In this document: positions 38,158 through 47,058 of the stretch, one piece after another
Numbering within the stretch: position 1 is the stretch's first letter
Layout: each line of letters starts with the position of its first letter
Assembly (NCBI RefSeq): GCF_019970065.1
Contig: NZ_JAHXYH010000001.1
Span: 186,001-250,000 of the forward strand
Reading direction: 5' to 3'
From: Chryseobacterium sp. OSA05B
Lineage (GTDB): Bacteria; Bacteroidota; Bacteroidia; Flavobacteriales; Weeksellaceae
DNA length: 64,000 nucleotides
Position numbers and translations under genes: made by a program
The notes under the pieces: model-generated
What the model was told of the DNA's origin: nothing
The model's input: the letters and a program-made list of their open reading frames with translations, nothing else
Database searches by the model: none

Positions 38158-38625
38158 TTACTTCATCCGTTTATCTAATCTTTTGTACCAAAATTTTCCT
38201 ATCAGAAAACCAATCGACGGAAATAGAAAAGAACTGCACATTCCAATCAATAAGAAGGTAAAATCATCATCGAACAATGGAAGATTTAAAAAGCCTAAAT
38301 AAGTCCAATGCATATTCAGCCAGTAATGCATCAGGAAAAACCCTAACGCCCAATTGTTGCCTCCGAATAAGGAAGTATTTCCAGTGCCTCCATTTGAAAT
38401 AATATACCCCAATACTAACAGCAGATTGACGAAAAATATCCAAAGAACAGACCGGTATTTCATTTGACGTTTCGCATTAAGAAATCCTCCATACATAGTC
38501 ATCAATAAGGCTATCATGAAACATACTGTCCGTGAAGCAGACAAATTTTCAACACCAGACAAGGAAAAATTCCATCCTAAAGGAATGCATAAAAGATACA
38601 GGATCATTGAATAATTGATCTTCAT
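38158..38625 (-). CDS. Small integral membrane protein (four helices)
   Basis: 155 residues with about four hydrophobic segments: YSMILYLLCIPLGWNFSL, TVCFMIALLMTMYGGFL, VLWIFFVNLLLVLGYIIS and FTFLLIGMCSSFLFPSIGFL, and a basic tail (KFWYKRLDKRMK) that is probably cytosolic. An NNWALGFFLMHYWLNMHW segment lies between helices 3 and 4. No family recognised. It is monocistronic with its own terminator. Confidence 0.7.
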   Translation of the reverse strand: MKINYSMILYLLCIPLGWNFSLSGVENLSASRTVCFMIALLMTMYGGFLNAKRQMKYRSVLWIFFVNLLLVLGYIISNGGTGNTSLFGGNNWALGFFLMHYWLNMHWTYLGFLNLPLFDDDFTFLLIGMCSSFLFPSIGFLIGKFWYKRLDKRMK

Positions 38626-38765
38626 CGTTTTTATTTGGTTTTAAGTTCTTTACAAAGGAATTTGGCTTTGGATACCTAATCTTACTTCTTTCAATAATAC
38701 CTAAAAGTTTTTAAATTTTCGGTTTTCCGATGAACAATTAAAGCTTGTATACATCCGGGTATCTC

Positions 38766-39350
38766 CTACTCCTGCTGTATCCATTCAAATTTTCCGTCTT
38801 TCCAATAGATGACACCGCCGCCACAGGCTTCTTCCTGATGAATAAAAATCCCGTCATTGGGCAGTTTGATCTTATCGGATTCTTTAACTTCTTCGTCGCT
38901 CATGATGTCTCCATTTTCATTGACGTTATTCCAGTAGATTTCACCTTTGGGCGCTTTTTCAAATACGCCGACCCAATCGATATCATCAAATCCCTGACCC
39001 AAAATCTCTTTTCCCATGCCCAGATATTCCACTTTTTTGTTGCCGAAAATAATTTCCAGACCGTATTTTTTATTGTCTGTGTTTTGAACAATATTCACCG
39101 TGTCCGGTAAGTGATCTCCATCCAAATCGCAGGAAATTGTATTTGGACTGTGTTTTTTTGATAAAACGATATGGTCCTTTGTATTGGGATTTGATTTTGG
39201 TGAAGGGTTTTCCTGCGGTTGGCTGGGTTTTTTATGATGGGTGGGTTTTCCGGTTATTTCGTTTTTGGGTGGTTCTTTTTTATCGTTCTGACAGCTTATA
39301 ATCGTCAGAGTGGCAAAAAGGGAAAGAATTAAAAGGTTGTTATTGATCAT
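38766..39350 (-). CDS. Hypothetical lipoprotein with an acidic DxDGDxxPD motif
   Basis: The frame opens at 39377, but the ATG at 39350 gives a proper lipoprotein signal (ILSLFATLTIISC, Cys about residue 20). A Pro/Lys/Asn linker follows, then CDLDGDHLPDTVNIVQN, a calcium-loop-like motif typical of FG-GAP/VCBS-type surface repeats, and a second acidic stretch (NENGDIMSDEEVKESDKIKL). It is similar in design to the lipoprotein at 42297-43103 (DIDKDGKPDFIFG). Probably an envelope protein of unknown role. Confidence 0.7.
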   Translation of the reverse strand: MINNNLLILSLFATLTIISCQNDKKEPPKNEITGKPTHHKKPSQPQENPSPKSNPNTKDHIVLSKKHSPNTISCDLDGDHLPDTVNIVQNTDNKKYGLEIIFGNKKVEYLGMGKEILGQGFDDIDWVGVFEKAPKGEIYWNNVNENGDIMSDEEVKESDKIKLPNDGIFIHQEEACGGGVIYWKDGKFEWIQQE

Positions 39351-39423
39351 GGTATGTGGTTTATGGCGTGGTTTCAAAAAGCTACTTTAATATGAGTTAG
39401 GGGTTAATATTTTTTTTAGACAT

Positions 39424-39444
39424 CAGATTTCAGATTTCAGATAT
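39424..39444 (+). repeat. Heptamer tandem repeat (CAGATTT)
   Basis: Three units CAGATTT, CAGATTT, CAGATAT. On the minus strand they read ATCTGAA-like and match the ATCTGAT units at 52339-52366. The 39351-39869 gap holds this repeat, R2 copy 2 and no convincing gene. Confidence 0.6.
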
Positions 39445-39599
39445 GAAAGTAGAAATTTGAGACTTTTTTTCGAATTTTAGGAGTTCATTATGTTTCGGGA
39501 TGCGGGGTTTAAGCCAGGAACGGCCTTTCAAATCCGTATACTGGATCAACTTTAAAACCTGTGAAAAAGATAAAGTTTTTAAACGCAAAGCTTCATCTT

Positions 39600-39752
39600 G
39601 TTAACGTTTAGTTTTGAAGAAGGCAAAGAATGTGACTGTGTCACTGATGAAGCTATCGGTATACAACATCCGCTTAATCGAATCAATGAAATTGATTCCG
39701 CCTTTGCTTCCCTTTATTAACCGGATCATCAGTTTCTTTGCGTCAAAAAAAG
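39600..39752 (-). repeat. Dispersed repeat R2, copy 2 (inverted)
   Basis: On the minus strand it reads TTTTTTTGACGCAAAG, AAAGGGAAGCAAAGG, CAATTTCATTGATTCGATTA and AAGCGGATG. The order and spacing of these blocks match R2 copy 1 at 35728-35830. The 99-codon plus-strand frame across it (39614-39913) is a by-product. Confidence 0.5.
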
Positions 39753-39869
39753 CTTATCAGCTCCCAAGTTTTGCAATTGATCTCAAATTCCTTCCTCTTA
39801 CCCCTGAAATTCATCACTTATCATTTAAAATTCATACTCCTTTAAATCTTACCCCGAACTCATATTACT

Positions 39870-41408
39870 TTATAAAGATTCATAAAATTCGTACTGAAGA
39901 TCAGCTTCTGTGATCAATGTGTTGAGCGGGCTGTAAAGATCCGTCTCTTCCATTTCTGCAAGCACTTTAGACTCCTGAATTAATTTCCCTTCCGGGTTAG
40001 AAATTTTGATCAGAACCCACTTTCCGCTGCGTTCCAGTTCTTTAAAACCATATTCAGATTTATATTTGATTTTTCCGCTTTGAAGAATGCCATCTTTTAC
40101 CACCGATTTATTGGCCGCTTTTCCTTTGACATATTGCACAATCTGCCCTGTGAAACCATCCTCCTGTTCCAGCGGTTGACTGTAGGTGTATGTGACAGCT
40201 CCGTTTTCATCATAAACCGTAGAATTGTATCCGGTCTGATCTGCATTAATTTTCGTCTCCACTTTTAATTTTTCCTCGTCCCTGAAAGATTTAGAATGTA
40301 TTAAAAGACCATCCTTATACTTCTGTTCAATAAGTCCCTCGTACAGTGTTCCATCATAAGGCATACCGTCTTTATAAGTCACTGCGCCTTTTTGTTTTCC
40401 GTCTGGATGATAATATGTAATTTGCTGGATCATCTCATCTTTTACGGCCTGTTCGGAAGATAGTTTTCCATTTTCATCAAAATATTTATTCAGGACTAAA
40501 GCCCCGTTTTTATAAACATCGATAGCCGAGAAGCCGGAAAATTCATAATTGTACTGATAATCCTCGCCATCCTGAGGTTTGTAATACTCAGTTTCCTTAT
40601 CATAAATATACGTAAGGTTACCGATCTGCTTACCCGTTTCATCATACGTTTTCTGATAGCCGCCTTTTTTGTTTTTCTTGTCTTCCTGCAGAATTCCTCC
40701 TTTTTTGGAGTAAATGGTAATTTCTGTTACGATTCCGTCTTTATTCTGCTTTTCAATTTTGGAAACCTTCATCGGATCCTGGTAATACTCCACCATCACC
40801 TTATCGCTGGAGTTCCCGGAGCTGTTTGAACCAATATATTTGCCTTTATCACCATAATATTTAGTTTCAAACAGTTCTTCTTTGCTGTTGCTGATGGTTT
40901 CATAACGGATCCCTTTGATATCTTCATCATATACAACCGATCTGAAACTGTCGGGAGTTTCATACGTAGTCATCGTGTTGTTATAAGTCATTTCTTCCGG
41001 ATTTTTATAGTTGTAGATGGTGCCTGTAAAAGTACCGTCCGCTTTATACACCAAATCCTCCTGAACTCTTCCCTGCTGATCAAAAGTCTTAGCCGGTCCT
41101 ATCTGGTTGCCTCCGGAAAATGTCCCTGTACTCAATACTTTTCCTTCCGCATTGTACCAGGTTACTTTACCTTCATACACTTCATTTCCCGGCGTAGCAT
41201 CAGAAACAAGGCCTTCCATTTGAAGCGTTCCGTTTTTATAAAAGTCTCTGATTAAAGTGAGTTTTCCTTTACGCTCTGTTTCCCGGTAAAACTCCATTTT
41301 GCTCTGCGTGGTTTTTTCCCAGTTTTCATCAAAATAGATTTTTTCCTGTGCACTGGCGTGAATACTTATGATCAGGGCAAAAACCGCTGATGTCAATAAT
41401 TTTTTCAT
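39870..41408 (-). CDS. Secreted MORN-type (YwqK-like) repeat protein
   Basis: 512 residues with a signal peptide (IHASAQ near residue 21). The mature protein is a string of MORN-variant repeats of about 20-24 residues, each with a Y-x-N/D-G-x-L/K-x-x-x-G core: FYKNGTLQMEG, WYNAEGKVLSTGTFSGG, FDQQGRVQEDLVYKADGTFTG, YKNGALVLNKYFDENGKLS and YHPDGKQKGAVTYKDGMPYD. Bacteroidota carry many such proteins, often annotated 'toxin-antitoxin system YwqK family antitoxin' from a distant match, which is not evidence of an antitoxin. Export argues for an envelope scaffold. There is no lipobox and no T9SS domain. Confidence 0.8.
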   Translation of the reverse strand: MKKLLTSAVFALIISIHASAQEKIYFDENWEKTTQSKMEFYRETERKGKLTLIRDFYKNGTLQMEGLVSDATPGNEVYEGKVTWYNAEGKVLSTGTFSGGNQIGPAKTFDQQGRVQEDLVYKADGTFTGTIYNYKNPEEMTYNNTMTTYETPDSFRSVVYDEDIKGIRYETISNSKEELFETKYYGDKGKYIGSNSSGNSSDKVMVEYYQDPMKVSKIEKQNKDGIVTEITIYSKKGGILQEDKKNKKGGYQKTYDETGKQIGNLTYIYDKETEYYKPQDGEDYQYNYEFSGFSAIDVYKNGALVLNKYFDENGKLSSEQAVKDEMIQQITYYHPDGKQKGAVTYKDGMPYDGTLYEGLIEQKYKDGLLIHSKSFRDEEKLKVETKINADQTGYNSTVYDENGAVTYTYSQPLEQEDGFTGQIVQYVKGKAANKSVVKDGILQSGKIKYKSEYGFKELERSGKWVLIKISNPEGKLIQESKVLAEMEETDLYSPLNTLITEADLQYEFYESL

Positions 41409-41555
41409 GTTTTTTAAAAAAGGTTTAGATAGTCAATTTCACTTGCTCTCCTCATAGTTCTGCATTGTTTTTCCAGACTCATAGAAAAATTTCATCATTG
41501 TGTTTTGGTCCGAAATAATTATAAACAAAGATCTGTAAAAGCATCCTCGTATAAA

Positions 41556-41576
41556 ATCCCTGCTTTCAGCTAATTT
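41556..41576 (+). repeat. Dispersed repeat R3, single arm
   Basis: ATCCCTGCTTTCAGCTAATT matches the left arm of the fold-back at 43250-43270 with two mismatches in 21. It lies downstream of the two-lipoprotein operon. Confidence 0.6.
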
Positions 41577-41662
41577 GTGTTCTTACCTGTTTCGAAATAA
41601 AATGATAAAGGGGAAATCGATGGATGAGTTTTACAGATCTTATTTGTTTTCATGGTTTATTT

Positions 41663-42268
41663 TTACCGCTTTTCAAATTTACCAGTTTCCCTGATAAGGT
41701 ATGACGAATTTATGATTTCTGATCGTCTCGATGCTCTATAAACGTTGCGCACCAAGATGTTAGAACTGGAAATCGAGCTTGTGGTTGAAGTCGAAAACCT
41801 TGGACTTCCATCATAAGCAACCAGCAGTTCATCAATATTTTTATAGTTTCTATCAAACGTTACCATGAGCGTTTTAAGTTCACTTTCCCTGTCCAGATAA
41901 GTCAATACAAAAGTTTTGAATTTTCCGGGAAAGGACAGCTGGTAATTTACTGTAACGTTTTTACCGAATTTCAACCACTTCTGCAAACCCAGCTTTTCTA
42001 CCTGTTCATTGGACAGTTTAGTATACACTCTTGCTGAAGGATGTTTTTTTCTGTATGCTTCGTCAAAAGTCTCAAACCTGGTGGTTTCCGATACCGGTAA
42101 TTCTTCCATTGGAACGTTCATAAAAGAAAACTGAGCATTTACTGAATCATTACGAACAGCCTGAGTTTCATTGATGTAATGATTTTCATTGTTCTCTGAA
42201 TTCTGTATTTTTTCCTGGCAGGAAATCACTGTTCCTAATAACAAAAAATTAAAAACGGTCTTTCTCAT
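41663..42268 (-). CDS. Hypothetical lipoprotein
   Basis: 201 residues from the ATG at 42268. The frame is open to 42307, which would overlap the upstream gene's stop. The chosen start gives RKTVFNFLLLGTVISC, a lipoprotein signal. The mature domain holds an FDEAYRKKHPSARVYTKLSN segment, then NYQLSFPGKFKTFVLTYLDR and a Ser/Thr-rich C-terminus. No family recognised. It lies 28 bases downstream of the stop of the 268-residue lipoprotein and is probably in its operon. Confidence 0.7.
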   Translation of the reverse strand: MRKTVFNFLLLGTVISCQEKIQNSENNENHYINETQAVRNDSVNAQFSFMNVPMEELPVSETTRFETFDEAYRKKHPSARVYTKLSNEQVEKLGLQKWLKFGKNVTVNYQLSFPGKFKTFVLTYLDRESELKTLMVTFDRNYKNIDELLVAYDGSPRFSTSTTSSISSSNILVRNVYRASRRSEIINSSYLIRETGKFEKR

Positions 42269-42296
42269 TGTTTTACTGTTTTCTCTTGCGACGGTT

Positions 42297-43103
42297 TTAA
42301 CAATCAAACTGAATGGCTACTTCTGCTGCTTTTTTAATGAGCTTTCCTTTTTTTGCTTGGGAAGAGAGATAGAGAATCACCCGTTCTTCCTCATAATCTC
42401 TGTTGGCCCCGAAAATAAAATCTGGTTTTCCATCCTTATCAATATCTCCTATGAAAAGTAATTCGACAAAAGTATCGTTGAATGATTCTTCCTCTAAGAA
42501 CAAGGTTTCCGGAGTATTATTGGCTGACAGATAGAGCTTATAATCCTTTACATTCTGATAGAGTTCCTCTCCTTCATCCGTGTGTACTTTTTCTGATGAA
42601 AGCACTTTTCCTTCTGCACGCAATGTATATTCTTCATTTCCGAAGTAGAATTTCAGTTTTTCCTTCGGCCATATTTTATTCTTCACAATTTTTACGGTCT
42701 TTATTTCACCAGGTGTCAATCGTGAATGACCTATGAGTACAAGACTGTTATTTTTAGAATGAATGACTTTCGTAGAATCTCCCGAACATTCAGAAAACCC
42801 TTTTGTAACCATATAGTCAGATTTACCCAAATAAAATTTTCCATTCTTTTGATATAAATCCAGCCAATCCTTTGCCAATCCATTGACCTCATTTTCTTTT
42901 CCAAAGTCCCGGTACTCTTTAGGGAGAAGAATACTGATAGGCTCCGTTGATTCTTCAACCTGATTCTGTTTCAGATCCGCTGAATCTTTACTATGCTGAA
43001 CCTGTTCCTGAGGCGGTGCTGTTTTATTTTTTGTTTCCTGCTTTTTATCTTTACAGGAAATCGACATTAGTAAGGGTAAAAAAATCAAAATTGTTTTCTT
43101 CAT
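42297..43103 (-). CDS. Hypothetical lipoprotein with a DxDxDGxPD loop
   Basis: 268 residues. Lipobox LMSISC (Cys about residue 17), then a Lys/Gln-rich linker, then a mixed domain. Near residue 230 it carries GDIDKDGKPDFIFGANRDY, a calcium-loop-like motif as in FG-GAP/VCBS repeats, where the Asp residues coordinate the metal. It is the first gene of a two-lipoprotein unit with 41663-42268. Design resembles the lipoprotein at 38766-39350. Role unknown. Confidence 0.72.
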   Translation of the reverse strand: MKKTILIFLPLLMSISCKDKKQETKNKTAPPQEQVQHSKDSADLKQNQVEESTEPISILLPKEYRDFGKENEVNGLAKDWLDLYQKNGKFYLGKSDYMVTKGFSECSGDSTKVIHSKNNSLVLIGHSRLTPGEIKTVKIVKNKIWPKEKLKFYFGNEEYTLRAEGKVLSSEKVHTDEGEELYQNVKDYKLYLSANNTPETLFLEEESFNDTFVELLFIGDIDKDGKPDFIFGANRDYEEERVILYLSSQAKKGKLIKKAAEVAIQFDC

Positions 43104-43249
43104 TGTTTTGCTCTTTATTTATGATAGGCTTCCGACGATGGGAACACCTTCTGAATCAAAATTACATCTTATTTCATCTCCATTTTGATTATACTATTTG
43201 TCTTCACAAATACTAAAGGCAAATTTGTGCAAAAAAATGATGATAAAAC

Positions 43250-43313
43250 ATCCCTGTTTTCAGCCAATTTGTTCAGTTTAGTTTCATCCCTGAAATTAGC
43301 TGAAAACAGGGAT
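43250..43313. repeat. Dispersed repeat R3, complete fold-back
   Basis: The left arm (43250-43270, ATCCCTGTTTTCAGCCAATT and one more base) and the right arm (43293-43313) are reverse complements with one mismatch in 21, separated by 22 bases. It lies in the 370-base gap before the histidine kinase, where I see no gene. Confidence 0.8.
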
Positions 43314-43441
43314 TGAAAAAACGCACAAGAATAACGAGTTTTGGCTTTATCTATGAAGGGGCTCATCTTTGACGGTATTCACTGTCCTTTTATTTAAATT
43401 GAATATGAAATATAACCCGTGAGAAACCGCAAAGTAATAAC

Positions 43442-43468
43442 TTTGCCATCTTTGCCATCTTTACCATC
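43442..43468 (+). repeat. 9-bp triplicate TTTGCCATC
   Basis: TTTGCCATC, TTTGCCATC, TTTACCATC in tandem, ending 6 bases before the histidine kinase ATG. It could affect its leader or be slippage-prone. Confidence 0.7.
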
Positions 43469-43474
43469 TGAAAA

Positions 43475-45712
43475 ATGCTGATCAATTTTTTTTCCTTTTT
43501 ACGTTTTCCTGTTCTCTTTCTATGTCTTGTCTTAGCAGGTCATGCGGCATCAGCCCAGGAAATTTCCAACACCCCGGAACAGCTGTACAAAAAATACAAA
43601 CCGGGAAGCACCCAGCGAATGATGATGACAGGAAAGTATGCACAGGCCCTTTTCTTTAATCAACAGGAGGATAAAGCATTTGCTGTTTTAAATGAAAATA
43701 TTACTTATGCTAAAAAGGAAACGGACGGAAAATATGCTGCCTATCTGTATATTATTGCCGCGATTAACTACCGATTGCTGGACAATGTCAAAGCCTATGA
43801 AAATGCGTCCAGACTCGCCCAATTTTACGAAACAAAAACAAAAGATCAGGAAACAAAAGGCTATGTAGCCTATGGATTGGGCTGGATCCATACCCGTAAT
43901 AATAAAGAAGCTGAGGCGGTTCGCTATTTTTTAAAAGCCCTGTCGCTGTATGAAAAAGCCCCTAATTCTGAAAGTTTAAATAATAGGAAAGCATCGGTGT
44001 ACCGGGAATTAAACAGTATTTATGCCGACTGGAATGAGTATCAGCTGCAGGAAAAATATAGCAAGCTATCCTTGGAAATTGCCTTACAGCAGAAAGATCC
44101 CATGAATCTGTTTGATTCTTATATGGCCATGGGCTATATGTATGAAAAACGCTATGAATCTACCGATAACAAAGCCCTTATCAACCTGGCAGAGTCGTAT
44201 TATCTCAAAGCAATAGAGACGTATAAAGCCAATAAGGCGCGTATGCCTATTCCTTCCACGCTTTCTTTTGTAGCGATCAATCTGGCCAATCTGTATTTAA
44301 ATTATTTCCCTGAATCTCACAGAGACAAGGTGCTGTATTATGCCAATCTTGCTAAAACCCAGGGTACCGCAACAGGAAACCATGACCATGCAGCCTCCGC
44401 AAATGGTATTCTGGCAGAATTAGCTTTGCAGAATGGTCATCAGGAAGAAGCGAAAAACTATCTGATGACTGCACTGGCAGAATCAGAGTATAATAATATC
44501 GAAGATCCGCAGGTTAAGCTTTCCATTTTTGAAAATCTTTCCCAACTTTTTCAAAATGAAAATAATTTTAAGGAAGCCATATTTTACCAAAAGAAATATA
44601 TAGAAACCTTCAAACAGATTTATGATCAGAAAAATGCTGCCATAGGTAAAAAACTGGAAATCCAATATGAAAGGGAAAAACAAAAGCAGCAGTTGCTCCG
44701 GTTACAGCTGGCCTCTGAAAAGCAGGAACAGCGTCTCAAGGAAATGAGCTGGCATAGTCTGCAGCAGGCTCAGCAATTGGAGAATCTCGAATTAACGAGA
44801 GAGAATCAGTTTAGAAAACTGGAATTCACTGAAATAGAAAACAGTAAAAAAGCTCAGGAGCTCCGTTTATCTCAACTGGAATCCTTTAACAGAAAACGGG
44901 AGGTAGATCTCTATAAAGCCAGAGTTGATTATAAGGAGAAAATCAACACCTTTTACATCGGGTTGACGGCTTCTGTTTCTTTACTGCTCATATTGCTTTT
45001 ATATGCCTATTTTCAGAGAACGAAAGGTATTAAGCAAAAGGAAAAATTACATCTTCTTGAAATGGAAACGGTGATACAGAACTCAAAAATCTCCAACCTT
45101 ACGCTCATGTTGGAAGGTCAGGAACAGGAAAGAGGAAGAATAGCCCGTGATCTGCACGATGGCCTCGGAAGTTTGCTTTCCGGAACCAAAATGAATCTGT
45201 TTTTATTAAAGGATAAATCCAGTGATCATCATCAGCCGCAAATAGAGCGATCCATGGCGCAGATAGATATCGCAGTGGACGAACTTCGCCGTGTTGCACA
45301 TAATCTGATGCCAGATCTGCTGCTGAAGTATGGTCTTCAGGAAACCCTGATGGAATATGTTTCCCGGATGACTACCCCGAAACTGGATATTGATGTTCAG
45401 TTTCTCTATTACTCAAATCAGCTGCCGCTGGAAAATCAGTTGCTGGTTTACAGAATTGTTCAGGAATTGGTTAATAATGCCGTAAAACATGCCGCTGCTG
45501 AGCAGATCATTATTCAGTTCATCGAAAATGAATCCGACTATGTGATTATTGTGGAGGATGATGGAGAAGGTTTTGACACCAAGATCCTGAATCACTCTCA
45601 TTCCGCAGGATTCCACAATATCCGTTCACGCGTTGAGTTCCTGAAAGGCACCTTGCAAATAGAATCCCAGATCCACATAGGAACCAATATTGAAATCAAA
45701 TTTCCCAAATAA
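43475..45712 (+). CDS. TPR-containing sensor histidine kinase (NarL-type partner)
   Basis: 745 residues. Signal-like N-terminus (GHAASAQ near 27), then TPR repeats in the periplasm to about 380 (for example YVAYGLGWIHTRNNKEAEAV, RYFLKALSLYEKA), a long coiled coil (about 385-490, KQKQQLLRLQLASEKQEQRL) and one membrane helix (TFYIGLTASVSLLLILLLYA). The kinase core has a HisKA_3 box ERGRIARDLHDGLGSL (phospho-His561), an N box ELVNNAVKH and a G box VEDDGEGFD. It autophosphorylates and passes phosphate to the response regulator 7 bases downstream. TPR sensors of this kind are common in Flavobacteriia; the signal is unknown. Confidence 0.92.
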   Translation: MLINFFSFLRFPVLFLCLVLAGHAASAQEISNTPEQLYKKYKPGSTQRMMMTGKYAQALFFNQQEDKAFAVLNENITYAKKETDGKYAAYLYIIAAINYRLLDNVKAYENASRLAQFYETKTKDQETKGYVAYGLGWIHTRNNKEAEAVRYFLKALSLYEKAPNSESLNNRKASVYRELNSIYADWNEYQLQEKYSKLSLEIALQQKDPMNLFDSYMAMGYMYEKRYESTDNKALINLAESYYLKAIETYKANKARMPIPSTLSFVAINLANLYLNYFPESHRDKVLYYANLAKTQGTATGNHDHAASANGILAELALQNGHQEEAKNYLMTALAESEYNNIEDPQVKLSIFENLSQLFQNENNFKEAIFYQKKYIETFKQIYDQKNAAIGKKLEIQYEREKQKQQLLRLQLASEKQEQRLKEMSWHSLQQAQQLENLELTRENQFRKLEFTEIENSKKAQELRLSQLESFNRKREVDLYKARVDYKEKINTFYIGLTASVSLLLILLLYAYFQRTKGIKQKEKLHLLEMETVIQNSKISNLTLMLEGQEQERGRIARDLHDGLGSLLSGTKMNLFLLKDKSSDHHQPQIERSMAQIDIAVDELRRVAHNLMPDLLLKYGLQETLMEYVSRMTTPKLDIDVQFLYYSNQLPLENQLLVYRIVQELVNNAVKHAAAEQIIIQFIENESDYVIIVEDDGEGFDTKILNHSHSAGFHNIRSRVEFLKGTLQIESQIHIGTNIEIKFPK

Positions 45713-45719
45713 ACCAACC

Positions 45720-46349
45720 ATGATTAAAATTGCTATAACCGACGATCACCCATTATTGCTGGAAGGCTTAAAAAATATTCTTTCCCAACAGGAGAACTTT
45801 ACAGTAGTAGGCTGCTACTCTTCATCCAGTGAGCTTTTTACTGGATTAGAAAACCAGATTATAGATGTTTTATTACTGGACATCAACCTTTCCGATGGCA
45901 ACAGTATAGATTTGATTAAACCTATATTAAAAAAATATCCGGCTACGCAGATCATGATTTTAAGTGTGCATAATGAGTTTGCCGTCATCAACAGTACGCT
46001 GGAAGAAGGCGCTATGGGATATATCCAGAAGAATGCCCTGGTCTCGGAAATCATTTCAGGCATACAGACGATTCTTAAGGGTGAGAAATTTTTATGCAAT
46101 CAGACCCAAAAAATTGTAGAGATGAAAACGAATTCCGGATTGAATGCAGTCCCGAAATTAACCCGCAGAGAAAAGGAAATTTTACTGGAAGCGTCATTAG
46201 GCTTTACCACTATTCAGATAGCAGATAAGCTTTGCATAAGCCCACACACCGTAGAAAGTCATCGCAAAAATCTGATTGTCAAATTCAAAACTACCAACTT
46301 AAGCACAGCCATAAAATTAGCCATGGAATACGGATTGGTCCGTGCATAA
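45720..46349 (+). CDS. LuxR/NarL-family response regulator
   Basis: 209 residues from ATG 45720. The longer frame from 45690 adds 10 residues inside the kinase end. Receiver domain with acidic pocket Asp8-Asp9, phospho-acceptor Asp54 (VLLLDINLSDG) and conserved Lys (YIQKNAL). C-terminal LuxR helix-turn-helix (LTRREKEILLEASLGFTTIQ, then IADKLCISPHTVESHRKNLI). It is the cognate partner of the kinase just upstream, and phosphorylation should switch DNA binding. Target genes cannot be seen here. Confidence 0.93.
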   Translation: MIKIAITDDHPLLLEGLKNILSQQENFTVVGCYSSSSELFTGLENQIIDVLLLDINLSDGNSIDLIKPILKKYPATQIMILSVHNEFAVINSTLEEGAMGYIQKNALVSEIISGIQTILKGEKFLCNQTQKIVEMKTNSGLNAVPKLTRREKEILLEASLGFTTIQIADKLCISPHTVESHRKNLIVKFKTTNLSTAIKLAMEYGLVRA

Positions 46350-46464
46350 TGAAATCACCGGCTTAAATTCTGATCAGTCTTTTATTTTAATCTGGATTAA
46401 TTAAAAATAACTTTCCGGTATGACGTTTTTTAACTATTTTTACCTGATAATATGTAAATAATAT

Positions 46465-46950
46465 ATGAGAAAGATCGTACTCGCAGGAATAGTGACTTTA
46501 GGAGGATTTTTGACAGCAAACGCACAGTGCACTACTGTATCCGCCATTACAGAAAATTTCGACACGTGGAAAGAGATGAACAAGTGCTGGACGGCTCAAC
46601 AGGGAAAGGCGATGCTTTACCCTAGCGACAAAAGAATCATATTTTATTCAATGAGCAGCCCGGGAGAAAATATGTATTTAGTAACTCCGAAAATTAAAGG
46701 AGGAACCTATACACTGACCCTTGATGTTTCAGACAACGGAGGAGAAACTACACTGGAATTATTCTCAATAGCCAATCCATCTGATACAAAATCTTATGTT
46801 TCCATAGCTAAACCTTCAAAAATAACGGGAGATAAAAAAACATATGAAATTTCTTTAAAAAAAGACAATCATTTAGGACTGAAAGTTTTACTGAATGGCA
46901 TACACCAGGCAGTTTATGTAGATAATTTTTCTTTGAAACCTAAAAAATAA
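46465..46950 (+). CDS. Secreted single-domain beta protein (adhesin-like domain)
   Basis: 161 residues with a signal peptide (LTANAQ near 21). The mature part opens CTTVSAITENFDTW and has a KCWTAQQGKAMLYPSDKRI stretch, then YLVTPKIKGGTYTLTLDVSD and a VYVDNFSLKPK end. That order resembles the 'choice-of-anchor J'/MAM-like jelly-roll domains of T9SS cargo, but here with no T9SS sorting domain. It is therefore probably periplasmic or a stand-alone domain. Monocistronic with a strong terminator after it. Confidence 0.75.
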   Translation: MRKIVLAGIVTLGGFLTANAQCTTVSAITENFDTWKEMNKCWTAQQGKAMLYPSDKRIIFYSMSSPGENMYLVTPKIKGGTYTLTLDVSDNGGETTLELFSIANPSDTKSYVSIAKPSKITGDKKTYEISLKKDNHLGLKVLLNGIHQAVYVDNFSLKPKK

Positions 46951-46985
46951 ATCGCTTAAGATAAATTCTTCAGAGATCAACTAAG

Positions 46986-47020
46986 AAAGAGGCTGCCTCG
47001 CATTTGAGACAGCCTCTTTT
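46986..47020 (+). terminator. Strong terminator
   Basis: AGAGGCTGcCTC pairs with GAGaCAGCCTCT, followed by TTTTC. It may also serve the convergent minus-strand gene at 47059. Confidence 0.86.
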
Positions 47021-47058
47021 CTGTTTTATAACCTGCATAGGGTTGGTAAAATTCATCA

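Noticed and set aside
39614..39913. 99-codon plus-strand frame
   Set aside because: It runs across the R2 repeat copy and the end of the opposite-strand MORN gene. Its translation is Ile/Lys/Leu-rich with no domain.
39870..41408. Calling the MORN-repeat protein an antitoxin
   Set aside because: Database names for this repeat suggest it, but the protein is exported and has no toxin partner here.
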